Assembly (NCBI RefSeq): GCF_001590605.1
Contig: NZ_CP014504.1
Span: 682,001 to 746,000, forward strand
Source: Pedobacter cryoconitis
Lineage (GTDB): Bacteria; Bacteroidota; Bacteroidia; Sphingobacteriales; Sphingobacteriaceae
Direction of reading: 5' to 3'
Length of the DNA: 64,000 nt
Made by a program: the position numbers and the translations under genes. The stretch's first letter is position 1. The number at the start of each line of letters is the position of its first letter. Positions 53,406 to 63,891 of the stretch are shown in pieces. Under the pieces are notes generated by a model. That model was not told the origin of the DNA, searched no databases, and was given only the letters and a program-made list of their open reading frames with translations.

Positions 53406-54797
53406 CTAGAAGTGTATAGATTTTGAGATTTCAATCCTTTGCTGAGGATGGGATTCTGCATAAGCAAGAACCATATTCAAAATATAATCATTTGAAGTAT
53501 AAGGGACTATACAAGATTTTAGGTTTTCCAAATCAGTAATATCACTGTGAGAAGAAATATAACCCATCCCATAAAATTTACCCTCTTCCACCCATAAACA
53601 GCTCTTTTCATCCTTATTTCTACCTGAATCTATCAGCGCAAAGGAGGGAAGTGCAACTTTTAAATGGGTAATAGCCTCATTCACTCTGGTATTATAGTTG
53701 GCCGGATCTTCTATTCCCAGGCAAGCACCATGACAATTTCCTTTCTCATGCGCAGTACAAGCCAGTCTGTTCTTCTGAATAAAACATAACTTTTCACATA
53801 GCGTATGTTCGTTGATCATTCCCCGTAACATACTTTGTCCAGACAGCAAACTGTTAAAAGTATATAAAGCATGACTGTTTTTCTTATACTTATCAATACC
53901 TAAACGGATATAACCCTTCTGGTCTTCAAAATCATATAAAGCATATTTCTGTTCAAAGCGCTTTAAAGCTCTGTTTTTTTCTGGCCAGTGTTTCTGTATT
54001 TCTGAAGCTTCCAGAATCAGCGCCATCAACTCCGTGCCGCAAATCGTGAAATCAACTTCATGAATTTGTTTAAGGAAATCCTGCCTTTGCTGATTAGTCT
54101 TATTTCCGGAGAAATGAGAATATACCCTTTTCTTGATATTTATAGCTTTACCAACGTAGATAATCTTCCCTTTTTGATCTTTAAAATAATAGACACCGGG
54201 TTGCCCGGGTAAAGCATCAATACTATCCCTTGATAAATTTGGTGGCAAAACTTGTTCTTTGGAGCTTTTCAATAAGGAAAGCGGAATAACTCCTGCCTCA
54301 TCTTTTTCCAATAAAAGCTTAAGCAATAAAGCCGTTGCTGCAGCATCACCACCAGCGCGGTGACGGCCATTTAATGGAATACCGAGTGATGCACAGAGCT
54401 TGCCTAAACTATAAGAAGAAAGTCCGGGGACAATTTTTCTGCTCATCCTTACCGTACATAACTTTTTCGATTGTAACACAAATCCCGAATGTGCAAGCTG
54501 ATGCCTTACAAAAGAGTAATCAAAGTTCACATTGTGCGCTACAAAGATCTTATCCTTTAAAAGCTCATAAATTTGAGGAGCTACTTGTTCAAACAGCGGA
54601 GCACTGCTAACCATCTCCTCACTGATGCCGGTTAAAGTTTGGATATAGATTGGTATATCCTGCTGAGGATTAATTAATGTTTCAAAGCGGTCTATGACTT
54701 TTGAACCATCATGAATCAGGATAGAGATTTCTGTAATCCCATTACCGGCGGCAAAACCACCGGTAGTTTCAATATCGACTACTGCGTATTTCAACAT
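53406..54797 (-). CDS. DnaQ-like exonuclease fused to UvrC-like GIY-YIG nuclease
   Basis: Domain 1 (1-165) is a DEDDh 3'-5' exonuclease as in DNA polymerase III epsilon: Asp8/Glu10 in VVDIETTGG, Asp93 in AHNVNFDYSF, His146 and Asp151 in HRAGGDAAA. Domain 2 (about 195-280) is GIY-YIG: GVYYF, then YVGKAINIKKRVYSHF, with Glu in LILEASEIQKHWP. A later Cys cluster (CEKLC...AC...NCHGAC) has nearly the spacing of the Fe-S ligands in UvrC. There are no UvrB-binding or HhH domains, so it resembles a Cho-type repair nuclease with added proofreading-type exonuclease. It probably acts in DNA repair. Confidence 0.9.
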   Translation of the reverse strand: MLKYAVVDIETTGGFAAGNGITEISILIHDGSKVIDRFETLINPQQDIPIYIQTLTGISEEMVSSAPLFEQVAPQIYELLKDKIFVAHNVNFDYSFVRHQLAHSGFVLQSKKLCTVRMSRKIVPGLSSYSLGKLCASLGIPLNGRHRAGGDAAATALLLKLLLEKDEAGVIPLSLLKSSKEQVLPPNLSRDSIDALPGQPGVYYFKDQKGKIIYVGKAINIKKRVYSHFSGNKTNQQRQDFLKQIHEVDFTICGTELMALILEASEIQKHWPEKNRALKRFEQKYALYDFEDQKGYIRLGIDKYKKNSHALYTFNSLLSGQSMLRGMINEHTLCEKLCFIQKNRLACTAHEKGNCHGACLGIEDPANYNTRVNEAITHLKVALPSFALIDSGRNKDEKSCLWVEEGKFYGMGYISSHSDITDLENLKSCIVPYTSNDYILNMVLAYAESHPQQRIEISKSIHF

Positions 54798-54863
54798 TTA
54801 TTAAGCTATAGGTATATACAAATGTGCTAATAAATTTAGTAAAATAGCAGGTTTCTCAAAAAT

Positions 54864-55271
54864 TTATGCCAAAGTTGTTTCTATTTGTATAGGATTGCTC
54901 AACATTTTATGAATAGGACATTTATCTGCAATTTGCATTAGCCTGGTTAATTCTGCTTCAGACAGGTTTCCGCCAAATTCAATTTTGCGTGTAATCTTGG
55001 TTGAAGTAGACATCTCTTGCTCATTACAGATAGCCAGATGGATTTTAATGGTGTCCAGCGCCATTTCTTTCCGGTCTGCATACATTCTGATCGTAATTGC
55101 AGTACAGCTTCCTAAACTGGCTAAAAGCAGTGCGCCGGGATTCATCCCTTCGTCAGTTCCGCCAACATCGGCAGGCTCATCTGCATAAATAAAATGTCCG
55201 CCTGCATAAACTTTGGTCAGGTAATGGGAACGGTCCAGTTCGGTAACTGCGGTGATTTGTTTCTTATCCAT
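54864..55271 (-). CDS. OsmC-family thiol peroxidase-like protein
   Basis: The 135-residue cytoplasmic protein has the OsmC/Ohr fold: a beta start (TKVYAGGHFIYADEP), GMNPGALLLASLGSCTAIT with Cys56 on the central helix, and the second Cys118 in ADKCPIHKML. Family members reduce organic hydroperoxides with dithiols; the YhfA-like branch, which this resembles (DVGGTDEGMNPG), is less well characterised. It is single and divergent from the small gene at 55396. Confidence 0.9.
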   Translation of the reverse strand: MDKKQITAVTELDRSHYLTKVYAGGHFIYADEPADVGGTDEGMNPGALLLASLGSCTAITIRMYADRKEMALDTIKIHLAICNEQEMSTSTKITRKIEFGGNLSEAELTRLMQIADKCPIHKMLSNPIQIETTLA

Positions 55272-55395
55272 AAGGTTTTTTTGTGGTTAAATTTAAGCTT
55301 AATATAAGCAGGAACTTAACAGAAAAATGTTGCCGGCTTAAAATTAGTTAAACATTTGATAACCATATTTGTTATGATAGACCAACTAACCAATT

Positions 55396-55641
55396 ATGAC
55401 CATGTTAAGTAATTATCTCAACTTCCAGTTTGATGTGCAAGGCAAACCTGTCAGCGGTTTTTGCCTTCAGATCCAAGACGATTTTCATGAAACCTATGCC
55501 GTAATAGTGGAAGGCTACCATTCATTTTGTATCTGGCTTGATCAACCTTCTTCTACCTGGCGCTCCTCCAGATATACTAGTGTAGAACCCGGGGTACTGG
55601 AAAAAATCATCAACTATCTCAACAGTCATAAATCGGCCTGA
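55396..55641 (+). CDS. Hypothetical protein, 81 aa
   Basis: I do not recognise the family. The protein is small and soluble with mixed alpha/beta character and several aromatics (MLSNYLNFQFDVQGKP, FCIWLDQPSSTWRSS). It begins 124 nt from the divergent OsmC gene and ends 9 nt from the convergent SpmAB-like gene. The ATG and coding pattern make a real gene likely. Confidence 0.6.
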   Translation: MTMLSNYLNFQFDVQGKPVSGFCLQIQDDFHETYAVIVEGYHSFCIWLDQPSSTWRSSRYTSVEPGVLEKIINYLNSHKSA

Positions 55642-55650
55642 TTCCAAAGG

Positions 55651-56889
55651 CTAATGGAAAAATAAATAAGCTACAAACACAGCAGCAATGATTCCTGCTA
55701 AATCTGCAATCAAGCCAAATGGAATTGCATAACGTGTACGCTTAATACCTACTGAACCAAAATATAGGGCTACAATATAAAATGTTGTATCTGCTGAGCC
55801 GTTAAAAACACAAGCTAAACGGCCTACAAATGAATCAGGACCAAAAGTCTTCATCGTATCTACCATCATTGCTTTTGCCCCGCTTCCGCTCAGTGGTTTG
55901 ATCAATGCAGTCGGCAGGGCTGGCGTAAAGTCAGTATTGACGCCCAGATGTACAAAACACCAGGTAAAACCATCCACGATATAGCCCAGTACTCCAGAAT
56001 TTCTTAGTACGCCAATCGCAACCAGCATCCCTACCAAATAAGGGATAATCGTAATACAAGTAGTGAAACCATTTTTGGCGCCCTCAATAAAAGCATCATA
56101 TACATTCACTTTTTTGCGGACAGCACCCAGAATAAAAGCAATAATAATAGAGAAAAGGATAAAATTGGAAGCTACCCGCGAAACCACCTCAATCTGTTCC
56201 TTAGTCAGGTAGTTTGTGAAATAATAGATCATTCCTACCAGAAACACGGTAATACCGCCTAACCAGGAAATGACTACTGTATTGAACAGGTTAATCTTTT
56301 GCTTAATCGCAACAGCTACTAAACCCACCAAAGTGGCCACGTAGGTCGCAATCATACAAGGAATAAATATATCTGCTGGATCTGCGGCTCCCAGAATCGC
56401 TCTCTGGGCCATAATGCTAAGTGGGATCAGCGTAAGACCTGAAGTATGCAACACTAAAAACATAATCTGCGCATTGCTGGCAGTATCCTTATCAGGATTA
56501 ATTTCCTGTAAACTTTGCATAGCTTTTAAACCAAAAGGAGTGGCAGCATTATCCAAACCCAGTAAATTGGCAGAGAAGTTCATCACCATATGGCCAGTAG
56601 CAGGATGGTTTTTTGGTACTTCAGGAAAGATACGGCTAAAGAAAGGGCCGATAATACGGGACAGGAAATTGATAGCCCCCGCTTTTTCACCGATATTCAT
56701 AATGCCCAGCCATAAGGTCATAATACCCACCAGCGGCAAGGCAATATCCATCACACCCACTTTTGCAGATTCGAAGGTACCATCTACAATCAGTTTGAAT
56801 ATTTCTGTATCACCAAAAAAGATTAATCTGATCAGTGCAACAACGAATGCGATAAGAAAAAACGCAATCCATAGATAATTTAATGCCAT
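55651..56889 (-). CDS. Nucleoside-recognition (SpmA/SpmB-like) membrane protein
   Basis: The 412 residues contain about ten hydrophobic helices and two copies of the Gate (nucleoside recognition) domain: the first around VGVMDIALPLVGIMTLWLGI and MVMNFSANLLGLDNAATPFG, the second around DAFIEGAKNGFTTCITIIPY and LPTALIKPLSGSGAKAM. This is the fused form of the spore maturation proteins SpmA and SpmB, which is widespread in non-sporulating Bacteroidota. The transported or bound molecule is unknown. A terminator hairpin, better placed for the S9 peptidase gene, lies upstream of it. Confidence 0.88.
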   Translation of the reverse strand: MALNYLWIAFFLIAFVVALIRLIFFGDTEIFKLIVDGTFESAKVGVMDIALPLVGIMTLWLGIMNIGEKAGAINFLSRIIGPFFSRIFPEVPKNHPATGHMVMNFSANLLGLDNAATPFGLKAMQSLQEINPDKDTASNAQIMFLVLHTSGLTLIPLSIMAQRAILGAADPADIFIPCMIATYVATLVGLVAVAIKQKINLFNTVVISWLGGITVFLVGMIYYFTNYLTKEQIEVVSRVASNFILFSIIIAFILGAVRKKVNVYDAFIEGAKNGFTTCITIIPYLVGMLVAIGVLRNSGVLGYIVDGFTWCFVHLGVNTDFTPALPTALIKPLSGSGAKAMMVDTMKTFGPDSFVGRLACVFNGSADTTFYIVALYFGSVGIKRTRYAIPFGLIADLAGIIAAVFVAYLFFH

Positions 56890-56913
56890 ATTTTAGTTTG
56901 AAGCTATGAATGT

Positions 56914-56956
56914 AAAAAAAAGGATCTGTATTCATCAGCATACAGATCCTTTTTTA
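56914..56956 (-). terminator. Strong terminator after the S9 peptidase gene
   Basis: A 15-bp perfect stem (AAAAAGGATCTGTAT / ATACAGATCCTTTTT) with an 8-nt loop is followed by a T run on either strand. It lies 23 nt after the peptidase stop. Confidence 0.85.
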
Positions 56957-56978
56957 TCATCAAAACGAATAATATAGA

Positions 56979-59819
56979 TTAAGGCTTGTCGCCGGTCAGC
57001 TCAAAACCCCATGTTTTACCTTTTTCTGTAGCTGGTATTCCGCCAGTCATCCAAACAGGTGCTTTGGCACCTTTCAGGTAATAATCAAAAAACTGCTGTT
57101 CGCGGATTTGAATATCTTTTCTGTTTTGACGAAGCACTAAGTTATGTGCTTCATTGTTGTAATTTAATAACCATGCGGGTTTACCTAATCTTTTCAAACC
57201 AGTAAACATCTCGATTCCCTGATACCATGGTACGGCTCCATCTGCATCATTAGACATGATTACTACCGGAGTAGTCACCTTTGGCAAAGAGAAAAGTGGT
57301 GAGTTTTCGATGTATAGTTCTGGTTTTTCCCATAGTGTTGCACCAATTCTGCTTTGTGTTTTCTCATACTGGAATTGTCTGTTCATCCCAGATTCCCAGC
57401 GGATACCGCCATAAGCAGAAGTCATGTTAACTACAGGGGCACCAGCCCAGGCAGCAGCATACATGTTCGTCGCTGTAATTAAGTGCGCAACCTGGTAACC
57501 GCCCCAGCTTTGGCCCTGGATACCTATTTTTGTCCCATCAACCCAACTGTTCTTTTTCAGTGATTCTACACCTGAATTGACATATTCTTCGGCAGATTTT
57601 CCTGGATATCCTTTCTCATAACTAATATCTGGTGCAAATACCAAATAACCATTGCTCACAAAGAATGAGATGTTCAATCTTGATGGAGTAGGGGCAGGAG
57701 CCACGTAATTGTAAAGTCCGTCTGTCAGTTTCTCATAGAAATAAGCGATCATCGGATACTTTTTAGCCGGGTCAAAATTCTCCGGTTTATATAAAATACC
57801 TTCTGCTTTATATCCTTTTGGCGTAGTCCATTTAACCAATTCTGCAGTTCCCCAGTTATAATTCTGTTGCTGCGGATTGGTGTTGCTTAATTTAGTTTCA
57901 GTTTTTAAATCAACAGATACATAAACATTAGGGGAGGCAGTATAGCTTGCTTTGTCGTAAATAAAACGCTCAGCAGCTTTTGCTTTAACTAATGGCGAGT
58001 ATTTAAACTTAGCCATTACAGCAAGTTCCGGACTCTTGGTGTCTCCTGCTTTTGTTTTATAGAAACCTTTTTCTTTCGTGATGTTGTTATACGCGCTCAA
58101 CCACATCTCATCTTTTTTGCTGATGAATTGTGCAGCGGTATCTAATTTTTCATAACGGAATGTAATGCTGTTCTGTCTTCCAAAACCATTAGTCATGTTT
58201 TTTGGCGCAGATTTTCCATCTGGTGTAAAGCTCCAGATATCATATTTGTCGTAAATTAAAATTTGCTTGTCTTCTTCAGTCCATCCTGCGATACCATAAA
58301 CTTTTGGATCATCAGGCATGTCGTTATCTTCGTCTGCGAACTTTACAGTAGTATTGGTATTTAATGCAGTAATTTTAGCTGTAGCTACGGTATAAGCAGA
58401 CCAGATCCCTGTTTTATTGTTATAGAACAAGACGTAATTTCCACCTGGAGAAACAGATGCCTGACCATCTAAAGCTGATATAATCTTCTTTCTGGTCCCA
58501 GTTTTAGTGTCGACCAGGTAATAGTCGCTAAGTGATAAACCAGTCCATTGTGCTTGTGCTCGGTTTCCGTAATCTGTAGAAGCCAATACGAAATTAGCAT
58601 CTCCTTCTTTAACGATGCGCGCTTCCGGAAGTTTAACGTCTGTTAAAGGAACGATTTTAGGATCGCTGCTAAAGATGTCGATAACTGAAAGATAACTTCT
58701 CTTAGCTTCTTTATCCGCGGTTTTTAGCTGAATAGGCTGCAGATAATCATCTTTATATCCCCAGATATCTAATTTGGCATGTTCAAAGTCTACCAGGGTA
58801 GTATCTTTCTCTTTTTTTATTGGCGCAATACCGAAAAACAATTTGTTTCCATCTTTACTGAAAGTCAATTTTCCGTCTCCGCTAACAGACCATTTAGCAG
58901 GCATACCGTCAATTTCATAATCTACTAAAGCTTGCGCAGTGTCCAGTGTAAGGGTATTGAAGTAAATGCTGTAATCTTTGATCTCTTTTTTCTCTGGAGA
59001 AGTCTCCCCTAAAAAGGCTATTTGCTCACTTGCTTCATCGAAAATGAAACTCTTGAAATTGCCTTTAGCACTCACCAGTGTTTTAATAGTTCCTTTTTCA
59101 GTATTCAATAAAAATACACCAGGTTTTACTGTTTTATCTTTTTTTGATCCAACACAGTTATAAACCAGTTGTTTACCGTTTTTACTGAATTCATATTCAG
59201 TGACATATTTAAAAGTTCTTTCAGTACCGGTTAACAGATTTCTTAAAACAAGGTCAGAACCTGCTTTATTAGCTGCGTCCTTTTTCTCCTCTTTTGCTAA
59301 GAAATCATTTGCTCCATCTTCTTTTTCTTCAGCAGTAGATTTTGCTTTCTTAGCCGTATCTAAAAGCGGTTCTTTCTGATAAGCCAGGTAATTTCCTTCA
59401 TTTGCAGGTATTTTGAATGATTTTATTCTGGGTACTTTAAGGATGGCAGCAGTACTCAGGTTGACAAAACCTAAAGAGTCTTTAGTCATTTCGTCTGCTT
59501 TTTTCTTTTTAATCTTTTCCTGGCGCGTAGTGGCAAATAGAGGTTTAATTAAAAAAGCAGCAAACTTTGAGTCCGCGCTGAACATTAATCTTTCACCTCT
59601 TGGTATCTGTATTTTAGTAGTATTTGTCAGGTTGTTCAGGTACAGGCTGGCATCGCCTTCTTGTTTAACGATGGAATAAGCAGCCCATTGCCCGTTATCT
59701 GATAACTGTTTAACGCCGACATTTTCCCATGAATCATAGACCGTATGGTCTAATGGTTTTTTCTGGGCGAAGGCAGCGCTCGCAAAGAATAAGAGAATAA
59801 GAGTAAGGTTTTTCTGCAT
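56979..59819 (-). CDS. S9-family (prolyl oligopeptidase/DPP-like) peptidase, exported
   Basis: The ATG at 59819 (MQKNLTLILLFFASAAFAQ) gives a clean signal peptide; an earlier ATG at 59915 adds 32 residues before it. A beta-propeller of about 600 residues (WAAYSIVKQEGDASLYL early on, DIWSFTPDGKSAPKN later) is followed by an alpha/beta-hydrolase domain with catalytic Ser in GIQGQSWGGYQVAH, Asp in SNDADGAVPWYQG and His in NNEAHNL. At 946 residues it is larger than typical DPP-IV but usual for Bacteroidota. It probably trims peptides in the periplasm. A long Lys/Glu-rich insert is present near residues 170-200. Confidence 0.93.
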   Translation of the reverse strand: MQKNLTLILLFFASAAFAQKKPLDHTVYDSWENVGVKQLSDNGQWAAYSIVKQEGDASLYLNNLTNTTKIQIPRGERLMFSADSKFAAFLIKPLFATTRQEKIKKKKADEMTKDSLGFVNLSTAAILKVPRIKSFKIPANEGNYLAYQKEPLLDTAKKAKSTAEEKEDGANDFLAKEEKKDAANKAGSDLVLRNLLTGTERTFKYVTEYEFSKNGKQLVYNCVGSKKDKTVKPGVFLLNTEKGTIKTLVSAKGNFKSFIFDEASEQIAFLGETSPEKKEIKDYSIYFNTLTLDTAQALVDYEIDGMPAKWSVSGDGKLTFSKDGNKLFFGIAPIKKEKDTTLVDFEHAKLDIWGYKDDYLQPIQLKTADKEAKRSYLSVIDIFSSDPKIVPLTDVKLPEARIVKEGDANFVLASTDYGNRAQAQWTGLSLSDYYLVDTKTGTRKKIISALDGQASVSPGGNYVLFYNNKTGIWSAYTVATAKITALNTNTTVKFADEDNDMPDDPKVYGIAGWTEEDKQILIYDKYDIWSFTPDGKSAPKNMTNGFGRQNSITFRYEKLDTAAQFISKKDEMWLSAYNNITKEKGFYKTKAGDTKSPELAVMAKFKYSPLVKAKAAERFIYDKASYTASPNVYVSVDLKTETKLSNTNPQQQNYNWGTAELVKWTTPKGYKAEGILYKPENFDPAKKYPMIAYFYEKLTDGLYNYVAPAPTPSRLNISFFVSNGYLVFAPDISYEKGYPGKSAEEYVNSGVESLKKNSWVDGTKIGIQGQSWGGYQVAHLITATNMYAAAWAGAPVVNMTSAYGGIRWESGMNRQFQYEKTQSRIGATLWEKPELYIENSPLFSLPKVTTPVVIMSNDADGAVPWYQGIEMFTGLKRLGKPAWLLNYNNEAHNLVLRQNRKDIQIREQQFFDYYLKGAKAPVWMTGGIPATEKGKTWGFELTGDKP

Positions 59820-59934
59820 AATTGAGGGGTTGGGATTTAAATTCAGCCTTAAAAATTGTAATTTTTTACCAATATATGCCATTTGTATATTAAATTTTAC
59901 ATAATTCCTAAACAAAGAAATGGTATTAAAATAG

Positions 59935-59969
59935 AAATGGCCGCCTTTCTTAGAGAAAAGCGGCCATTT
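59935..59969 (-). terminator. Hairpin after yidC
   Basis: A 10-bp perfect stem (AAATGGCCGC / GCGGCCATTT) with a 15-nt loop that can pair further (CTTT/AAAG) lies 20 nt after the yidC stop. There is only a short U-tract. Confidence 0.65.
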
Positions 59970-59988
59970 ACCGGAATCTTTTGAATAC

Positions 59989-61791
59989 TTATTTATTCTT
60001 TTTTTCTTGTGTTTTAACTTGTTGCTGCTGACGCATGTAATCGTCTAAACGAGTCTGGAACTTAGATTTTTTCTTTTGCTCTTCAGGTTTCTTTTTGTTT
60101 TCCTTCAGAATATTGTGAATTTTCTCATCGTTAACCATTGACTTGATCAGGAACTGCTGACCAAAGGTTAGCATATTCGCCAGGAAGTAATAGTAGTTCA
60201 AACCAGCAGGATAGCTGTTCAGTACACCTAAGAATACAACTGGCATAATGTAACCGATGTATTTCATTTGTCCGGTGGCACCTGATACCTGGTTATTGAA
60301 ATAAGTATAAATCAAGGTAGAGATGGTCATCAATACACACATTAAACTTAAGTGGTCACCAATAAATGGAATTGTAAATCCAAATTTAATGAAGTCATCA
60401 TAAGTTGAAAGGTCATGCATCCATAAGAAACTTTGTCCTCTTAATTCGAATAAATTCGGGAAGAAGAAAAAGAACGCCATTACGATAGGCAACTGAAGCA
60501 GCATCGGCAAACAACCGCCCAGTGGATTTACACCCACCTGTTTATACAGCTTAAGATATTCCTGTTGTAATAAAGTAGCATTGTCTTCACCTACTTTGGC
60601 TTTAATCTCATCCATTTCTGGTTTTAAGATTCTCATTTTAGCCATAGAGATATAAGACTTGTAAGTCAATGGTGACAATACAACTTTTAAGGCAATAGTT
60701 AAGACTAAGATAATCAGTCCATAGTTCCAGCCAAAGCTCTCCAGGAAGTTAAATACTGGCAATACAACAAATCTGTTAATGTATTTCAATGGCCAGTAAC
60801 CCATTTCTACCAGTTTCTCAATTTCTTGTCCCTGAGCTTTCAGCACTTTGAACTGATTGGTTCCGAAATAGAACTTCATCTTGTAGTTCTGTGCATCAAG
60901 CTGGTTGAAAGGAAGGTTTACTTTTGCAGCATATCCTTTTACATGACCTGGTTCAGTCAGGATTCTTACGGCAAGGTTAACCTTGTTAAAAGGATCAGCA
61001 GGAATCAGCACAGCTGAGAAAAAGTGTTGCTTGAAAGCAATCCACTCAATTTTAGCTTTAGACAAATTCTCTGTTTCATCTTTAGCAATGCTCAGGTGAT
61101 CAGGGTTTTTATCCGCATACTTGTAATAAGGTGCAGAATATTGCTGCTCGTTTTTCAACGATTTTTCCTGTTGAAGTAATACAGTTTCCCAGTCCAGTGA
61201 GATACTATCTCTCTGAATAACCTGGTTCATCCCTTTTAAGTTGATGTTGAAACCAACGTTATGAGATTTAGGCTGTAAATCATAAACAAATTCAATGTAT
61301 TTATCCGCACTGTAATTAGCGCGCATCACCATTGCATTAGCTGTTTTTGTTGCTGTAAAATAAAGATCATTGGTCTTTACCAATTTACCGCCAACGTTTA
61401 AGGTTAAGCCGAAAATGTTTTCGTCACCATCAAACAATACGACTGGTTTATCAAGGTAAGTCTTTTCACCTTTTACTTCTACAGCTTTAATTTTACCACC
61501 TTTATTAGTGAAAGTTAATTTTAAAGCTTCATTTTCTAATACGCTGGTAGTAGCGGTACCAGAAATACTGGTTCCGAAAGGACCTTTCAGCGCTGCTGAG
61601 TCTAATTGCGGAGCCGGTGCATTTTCAGCAAGAGCAGCAGGTGCATGTTTAACACCAGCTTTACTAGCGGAATCAATAGAGATCCGCTCCCGTTCTTTCT
61701 TCATTTCAGCCTCACTTGGCTTGAAGAAATAGAAAGAACCCGCCAAAACGATCATGATCAGGAACAATCCTGTGAATGTATTTTTATCCAT
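59989..61791 (-). CDS. yidC: Membrane protein insertase YidC
   Basis: YidC inserts inner-membrane proteins alone or with SecYEG. The first helix (TFTGLFLIMIVLAGSFYFF) is followed by a Gram-negative-type periplasmic domain (about residues 30-340), then five further helices with the core motif YKSYISMAKMRILKPEMDEI (Arg of the hydrophilic groove), the segment NPLGGCLPMLLQLPIVMAFF and a Lys-rich tail (KKPEEQKKKSKF) that can contact ribosomes. At 600 residues it matches Bacteroidota YidC. It begins 20 nt after pyrG, so the two are co-transcribed. Confidence 0.97.
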   Translation of the reverse strand: MDKNTFTGLFLIMIVLAGSFYFFKPSEAEMKKERERISIDSASKAGVKHAPAALAENAPAPQLDSAALKGPFGTSISGTATTSVLENEALKLTFTNKGGKIKAVEVKGEKTYLDKPVVLFDGDENIFGLTLNVGGKLVKTNDLYFTATKTANAMVMRANYSADKYIEFVYDLQPKSHNVGFNINLKGMNQVIQRDSISLDWETVLLQQEKSLKNEQQYSAPYYKYADKNPDHLSIAKDETENLSKAKIEWIAFKQHFFSAVLIPADPFNKVNLAVRILTEPGHVKGYAAKVNLPFNQLDAQNYKMKFYFGTNQFKVLKAQGQEIEKLVEMGYWPLKYINRFVVLPVFNFLESFGWNYGLIILVLTIALKVVLSPLTYKSYISMAKMRILKPEMDEIKAKVGEDNATLLQQEYLKLYKQVGVNPLGGCLPMLLQLPIVMAFFFFFPNLFELRGQSFLWMHDLSTYDDFIKFGFTIPFIGDHLSLMCVLMTISTLIYTYFNNQVSGATGQMKYIGYIMPVVFLGVLNSYPAGLNYYYFLANMLTFGQQFLIKSMVNDEKIHNILKENKKKPEEQKKKSKFQTRLDDYMRQQQQVKTQEKKNK

Positions 61792-61811
61792 TATTGTTAT
61801 TTAAACGCGTA

Positions 61812-63428
61812 TTAGTTTGTTTTTTTCTTCGCATACTCCATCGCAGCGGCGACAAATTTAACAAAAAGTGGGTGAGGATTAGCAACTGTTGATTTTAATT
61901 CTGGATGAAATTGTCCACCAACGAAAAAAGGATGGTTTTTAAGCTCTATAATTTCCACTAAATGGCTGTCAGGATTAGTACCTGAAGCAATCATTCCAGC
62001 TTCTTCATATTGGCTTAAATAAGCACTGTTAAACTCATAACGATGTCTGTGACGCTCATTGATGTGTTGTTTACCGTAAGCTGCAAATGCTTTGGTACCT
62101 TTTTTAACATCACAAGGATAAGAACCAAGGCGCATTGTACCACCTTTAGTTGTTACTGTTTTCTGGTCTTCCATCATATTGATCACAGGATCAACGGTTA
62201 ATTCATCGATTTCAGTTGTATTTGCTGTTTTTAAGCCCAGTACATTACGGCCAAACTCAACAACCGCACACTGCATACCTAAACAAATACCAAAGAAAGG
62301 AACGTTATTTTCACGAACGTAACGAATAGCATCAATTTTTCCTTCAATACCACGGCTACCAAATCCTGGTGCAACTAAAACACCGTCTAAATGACCTAAT
62401 TTCTCTTTTGTATTTTCTGAATTAACCTCTTCAGAAGGAATATATTCTACTCTTACTTTACATTCATTTTTAGCACCTGCATGAATGAAAGCTTCAATAA
62501 TTGATTTATAAGCATCCGGTAATTCCACATATTTACCTACCAGACCGATTCTCACTTCAGAAGTTGGGTTTTTAAGTCTTCCTAAAAAGTCTTTCCAGCT
62601 TTCCATATCAGGCTCATTTTTCTGTGCCAGTTTAAGTTTGCTCAATACTATTTTATCTAATTGTTCCTTCATCATTAACAATGGAACAGAATAAATAGAA
62701 GAAGCATCGATAGATTCAATAACTGCATTGACGTTTACATTACAGAACAAGGCGATCTTTTTACGGATATCCATGTTAATATGCTGCTCTGTACGGCAAA
62801 CCAGGATATCTGGCTGAATACCATATTCCAGTAATGCTTTAACTGAATGTTGTGTAGGTTTTGTTTTAAGCTCACCAGCTGCTGCAAGGTAAGGGATCAG
62901 TGTTAAGTGGATCACAATCGCGTTATTCGCGCCAGCTTCCCATTTGAATTGTCTTACAGCCTCAATGAAAGGAAGAGATTCAATATCTCCAACAGTTCCA
63001 CCAAGTTCAGTAATCACAATATCATAGTCACCTGTTTCACCAAGGATACGCATATTGCGTTTAATCTCATCAGTGATATGCGGAACAACCTGAACAGTTT
63101 TTCCCAGATATTCACCCTGACGTTCTTTGTTGATTACATTCTGATAAATACGACCTGTAGTGATATTGTTAGCCTGTGATGTAGGTACATTTAAGAAACG
63201 CTCATAATGACCTAAATCTAAATCAGTTTCAGCACCGTCTTCAGTTACGTAGCATTCACCATGCTCATAGGGATTTAACGTTCCGGGATCAATGTTGATA
63301 TACGGATCGAATTTCTGAATGGTTACACGGTAACCTCTTGCTTGTAAAAGTTTGGCCAATGAAGCGGAGATGATGCCCTTACCTAAAGAGGAAGTAACAC
63401 CGCCCGTAACAAAAATATACTTAGTCAT
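61812..63428 (-). CDS. pyrG: CTP synthase
   Basis: PyrG makes CTP from UTP, ATP and glutamine. The N-terminal synthase domain (1-270) has [16 protein letters not shown] (P-loop) and [19 protein letters not shown]; the C-terminal class I glutamine amidotransferase has the Cys nucleophile in [15 protein letters not shown] and the His/Glu pair in QFHPELKST. At 538 residues it has the normal size. It lies at the head of the pyrG-yidC operon; pyrG control in many bacteria involves the 5' leader, but none is obvious here. Confidence 0.98.
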   Translation of the reverse strand: MTKYIFVTGGVTSSLGKGIISASLAKLLQARGYRVTIQKFDPYINIDPGTLNPYEHGECYVTEDGAETDLDLGHYERFLNVPTSQANNITTGRIYQNVINKERQGEYLGKTVQVVPHITDEIKRNMRILGETGDYDIVITELGGTVGDIESLPFIEAVRQFKWEAGANNAIVIHLTLIPYLAAAGELKTKPTQHSVKALLEYGIQPDILVCRTEQHINMDIRKKIALFCNVNVNAVIESIDASSIYSVPLLMMKEQLDKIVLSKLKLAQKNEPDMESWKDFLGRLKNPTSEVRIGLVGKYVELPDAYKSIIEAFIHAGAKNECKVRVEYIPSEEVNSENTKEKLGHLDGVLVAPGFGSRGIEGKIDAIRYVRENNVPFFGICLGMQCAVVEFGRNVLGLKTANTTEIDELTVDPVINMMEDQKTVTTKGGTMRLGSYPCDVKKGTKAFAAYGKQHINERHRHRYEFNSAYLSQYEEAGMIASGTNPDSHLVEIIELKNHPFFVGGQFHPELKSTVANPHPLFVKFVAAAMEYAKKKTN

Positions 63429-63891
63429 GTTTGTGAGTTTGTGAAATAAAAGCCGCTTTTAAGGGCGTTTTTATTGTTTTTGTACGGGATACAAAGCTAC
63501 GGAAATATTGTGGAATTGGGAAACTAATTGTGAATCTAATCGAATAACCGTGATCAGATGGCACCATGCTTCAAAAAAAAAGACCAGATAATATACCCGG
63601 CCTTTTTCTATTTTATATTTGGTTAGAATATGCGTAGTTCAATAAATGCTAAAACACGAGGCCATAACACTAAGGTAAATCTAATATTAATTTTAGAAAT
63701 TAGTATACACATTGGTGAATAAAACCAATTATAATTGTAATTAGCTGATTTACAATGAGATTAATTATGTGTGTTATTTTGATTTATCGTTTTAAGATGT
63801 GAATATAGCGCCAATCGACAATTTTATGGTAAAAACCGGGATAGGAGCAATTAATTATTACGGGCGGTTGTCATACACTAACATTGTCGCG
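63429..63891. other. Intergenic region upstream of pyrG
   Basis: There is no gene that I can support. It should contain the pyrG promoter on the minus strand. An imperfect hairpin of about 9 bp near 63573-63607 (AAAAAGACC / GGCCTTTTT) could end the transcript coming from the right edge. The rest is AT-rich without repeats or recognisable sites. Confidence 0.4.

Noticed and set aside
56414..56878. 154-codon plus-strand frame opposite the SpmAB-like gene
   Set aside because: Shadow of the real minus-strand gene with no signal, motif or promoter of its own.
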